Assembly: GCA_027482985.1 (NCBI GenBank)
Contig: JAIXVO010000152.1
Coordinates: forward strand, 1-6,629
Origin: Cyanobacteriota bacterium
GTDB taxonomy: Bacteria > Cyanobacteriota > Cyanobacteriia > Leptolyngbyales > Leptolyngbyaceae
Reading direction: 5' to 3'
Length of the DNA stretch: 6,629 bases
Shown here: one piece after another, positions 5,743-6,629 of the stretch
Position numbering within the stretch: the first letter of the stretch is position 1
How the letters are laid out: each line of letters opens with the position of its first letter
Notes under the pieces: model-generated
The model's input: the letters and a program-made list of their open reading frames with translations, nothing else
What the model was told of the DNA's origin: nothing
Database searches by the model: none
Made by a program: the position numbers and the translations under genes

Positions 5743-6053
5743 TAGACCCGGAATCGTTCTACCCGAGACGTGAACTCAATCGGCATCACACTTTCTACAT
5801 TTTCCGGGGGATTCGGCACAATATAGTGGGAGACCAGGCGTTTGCCAGGAGGAGTGGCATTCGCTGCTGCCCGTCCCGCTTCCACTGCCCGCCGCACTTC
5901 TGCCGTAGGCCCCCGCACTGCCACCAAAAATTCTGCCCGCTCGGCTAGTCCAAAGTAAACTAGCGTCACCCGTCCAGATTTGACCATCGCATCGGCAGCA
6001 GCCACAACGGGTGGAAACCCGTCAGTTTGAATGACTCCAACAGCAAGTGGCAT
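5742..6053 (-). CDS. ccmK3: Carboxysome shell protein CcmK3
   Basis: This 103-residue single BMC-domain protein is a minor shell component of the beta-carboxysome. It starts AVGVIQTDGFPPVVAAADAM (4-23), then VKSGRVTLVY (24-33), with LAERAEF (36-42) where CcmK1/K2/K4 carry the K/R-x-G-S pore loop. It ends in SHYIVPNPPENV (75-86) and a short tail. The VIQT opening, LAER loop and SHYIVPNPPENV are the CcmK3 pattern. From published work, CcmK3 does not readily form homohexamers and joins CcmK4 in mixed hexamers, which fits the gene pairing here. The ATG has GAGGGG (6066-6061, minus strand) 7 nt upstream. It is probably the first gene of a ccmK3-ccmK4-glsA transcript, with its promoter in the divergent region 6054-6301. 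Confidence 0.95.
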   Translation of the reverse strand: MPLAVGVIQTDGFPPVVAAADAMVKSGRVTLVYFGLAERAEFLVAVRGPTAEVRRAVEAGRAAANATPPGKRLVSHYIVPNPPENVESVMPIEFTSRVERFRV

Positions 6054-6094
6054 CCGCTTTCCCCTCTATGCGATGACAACACAGATAACATTCT

Positions 6095-6150
6095 ACGCGG
6101 GTTTCTGAGTATTTTTTGCAACCGGGTGGAGATCCGCGTTAGCAGGTTGC
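6095..6150. repeat. Interleaved inverted repeats in the ccmK3 upstream region
   Basis: ACGCGG (6095-6100) pairs with CCGCGT (6134-6139), and GCAACC (6118-6123) pairs with GGTTGC (6145-6150). The two stems interleave, as in an H-type pseudoknot, or they could be two overlapping protein-binding dyads. On the plus strand the first stem extends to 9 pairs with two G-U pairs. Minus-strand TAGAAT (6095-6090) and TTGCAA (6121-6116) look like promoter boxes but are 20 bp apart, too far for a standard promoter. The rest of 6054-6301 holds no recognised site or gene. Confidence 0.3.
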
Positions 6151-6285
6151 GGGAAATGTGGTTCTGTAACGTTGTAAAACGAAATCCCCGGATTTAGCCA
6201 GGTTTTTTGTAGCATAAGATACTAAATAGAGCGTTGCGCTGGGTTGTCCGGGGTGAGGTCGTGTGCAGCCTCTAGATCGGATCTT

Positions 6286-6297
6286 GGGAAGGAAGGG
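6286..6297 (+). promoter_or_regulatory. Purine-rich ribosome binding site for the last gene
   Basis: A 12-base run of only G and A lies at 6286-6297 and includes GGAAGG, a few bases before the ATG at 6302. It favours that ATG over the in-frame GTG at 6263, which has no such site. Confidence 0.55.
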
Positions 6298-6301
6298 CAC
6301 G

Positions 6302-6619
6302 ATGAGATTGGAAACCGAGTTTCGCCTGCGATTGCAACTAATGACGATCGCCCCTGTTGGGGAGCCGTCAGCCACCAGCGATCGCCCCCCCGAAGATTGC
6401 GGTGACAGCCCCGCCCCCATGCCCCCGCTCATTCCTCAAAGTTTTGCCGCGATCGGGCTATGGGTGAAGTTGCGGCAAGCGCCGGGGGCGTTCAGTAGTG
6501 ATACGGCGTTGCTCCTCTGCGTATTGGATCCGGGACAATGGTTGGCGTGGGTGCCGGATCATGGCGAGGTGACCCTCGATCCAGGGGAATTTTATCTAGA
6601 CTGGGATGAAATGGACTAA
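6302..6619 (+). CDS. Hypothetical protein (105 aa)
   Basis: I do not recognise a family. From the ATG at 6302 the product has a basic, amphipathic start (MRLETEFRLRLQ, 1-12) and a Pro/Ser/Asp-rich linker (about 19-45). A likely folded C-terminal half follows, with FAAIGLWVKLRQAPG (48-62), the hydrophobic TALLLCVL (68-75) and WLAWVPDHGE (80-89), then an acidic tail ending DWDEMD. There is no signal peptide, and the hydrophobic stretch is too short to be a confident membrane segment. The frame is open from a GTG at 6263, but the purine-rich ribosome binding site favours 6302. The gene contains a HIP1 site (6378-6385) and the GC-rich composition of resident genes. It is transcribed away from ccmK3 and shares the 248-bp control region. 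The protein-like composition makes it more credible than the antisense frame across 6139-6432. Confidence 0.68.
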   Translation: MRLETEFRLRLQLMTIAPVGEPSATSDRPPEDCGDSPAPMPPLIPQSFAAIGLWVKLRQAPGAFSSDTALLLCVLDPGQWLAWVPDHGEVTLDPGEFYLDWDEMD

Positions 6620-6629
6620 AACGGCTCTC

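Larger units (their letters stand above)
207..6385. repeat. HIP1 palindromes (11 dispersed copies)
   Basis: The octamer GCGATCGC starts at 207, 457, 1181, 1255, 1674, 2361, 4381, 4458, 4902, 4962 and 6378. About 0.1 copy would be expected by chance in this length. This highly iterated palindrome is typical of many cyanobacterial chromosomes. All copies lie in coding sequence. None occurs from 2369 to 4380 (the fic gene and its flanks) or from 4970 to 6377 (mainly ccmK3/ccmK4). Confidence 0.9.

Noticed and set aside
5604..5948. 114-codon plus-strand frame antisense to ccmK3 and ccmK4
   Set aside because: The sequence on the other strand encodes two unmistakable shell proteins; this product is His/Cys/Arg/Pro-rich shadow sequence.
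6182..6208. AAATCC/GGATTT palindrome followed by six T as a terminator
   Set aside because: The stem is short and AT-rich, the T run is separated from it by 7 bases, and no plus-strand gene ends upstream.
6139..6432. 97-codon minus-strand frame upstream of ccmK3
   Set aside because: Composition is unlike a folded protein, and it overlaps the more credible plus-strand gene at 6302-6619 and the ccmK3 control region.

Overview
The window looks like chromosomal DNA from a beta-cyanobacterium. Two adjacent genes encode the carboxysome shell proteins CcmK3 and CcmK4. The HIP1 palindrome GCGATCGC, typical of cyanobacterial genomes, occurs 11 times in 6.6 kb. Several other products have a cyanobacterial look: a 63-residue protein ending in ARRVGLIRAGKC, a UbiG-like methyltransferase, a DUF547 protein and a serine-type glutaminase. 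The sequence does not support a genus-level call.

Layout. A small conserved protein (69-260, +) faces the 3' end of a ubiG-like SAM methyltransferase (296-1033, -). The methyltransferase start codon lies only 6 bp from that of a divergent family 2 glycosyltransferase of the TIGR04283 type (1040-1798, +). The glycosyltransferase converges, with a 10-bp gap, on a DUF547 protein (1809-2534, -). A 238-bp AT-rich intergenic region (2535-2772) with several short dyads leads to a 489-residue Fic-domain protein (2773-4242, +). After a 115-bp gap comes a minus-strand cluster, read from right to left: ccmK3 (6053-5742), ccmK4 (5677-5318) and a glutaminase gene, glsA (5296-4358). A 248-bp divergent control region (6054-6301) separates ccmK3 from a 105-residue hypothetical protein (6302-6619, +).

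How the genes relate. ccmK3 and ccmK4 encode minor shell proteins that are known to form mixed hexamers and to tune carboxysome permeability. A bulged hairpin sits exactly between them and could set their relative output. glsA follows ccmK4 after 21 bp and in the same reading frame, so the three genes plausibly share a transcript that links carbon fixation with glutamine/glutamate metabolism. The methyltransferase and glycosyltransferase form a tight head-to-head pair whose control signals must lie inside each other's coding sequence.

The fic gene is the accessory element. It is visibly AT-richer than its neighbours, no HIP1 site occurs between 2369 and 4380, and it encodes an apparently active AMP-transferase (HPFQDGNGRVAR). 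Its self-inhibitory motif has an altered last position, and it carries a C-terminal region of about 200 residues that I cannot assign. No mobile-element gene, tRNA, rRNA or CRISPR array was seen. The clearest leads are the Fic protein, the ccmK3-ccmK4 intercistronic hairpin and the ccmK4-glsA junction; none by itself proves a new system.
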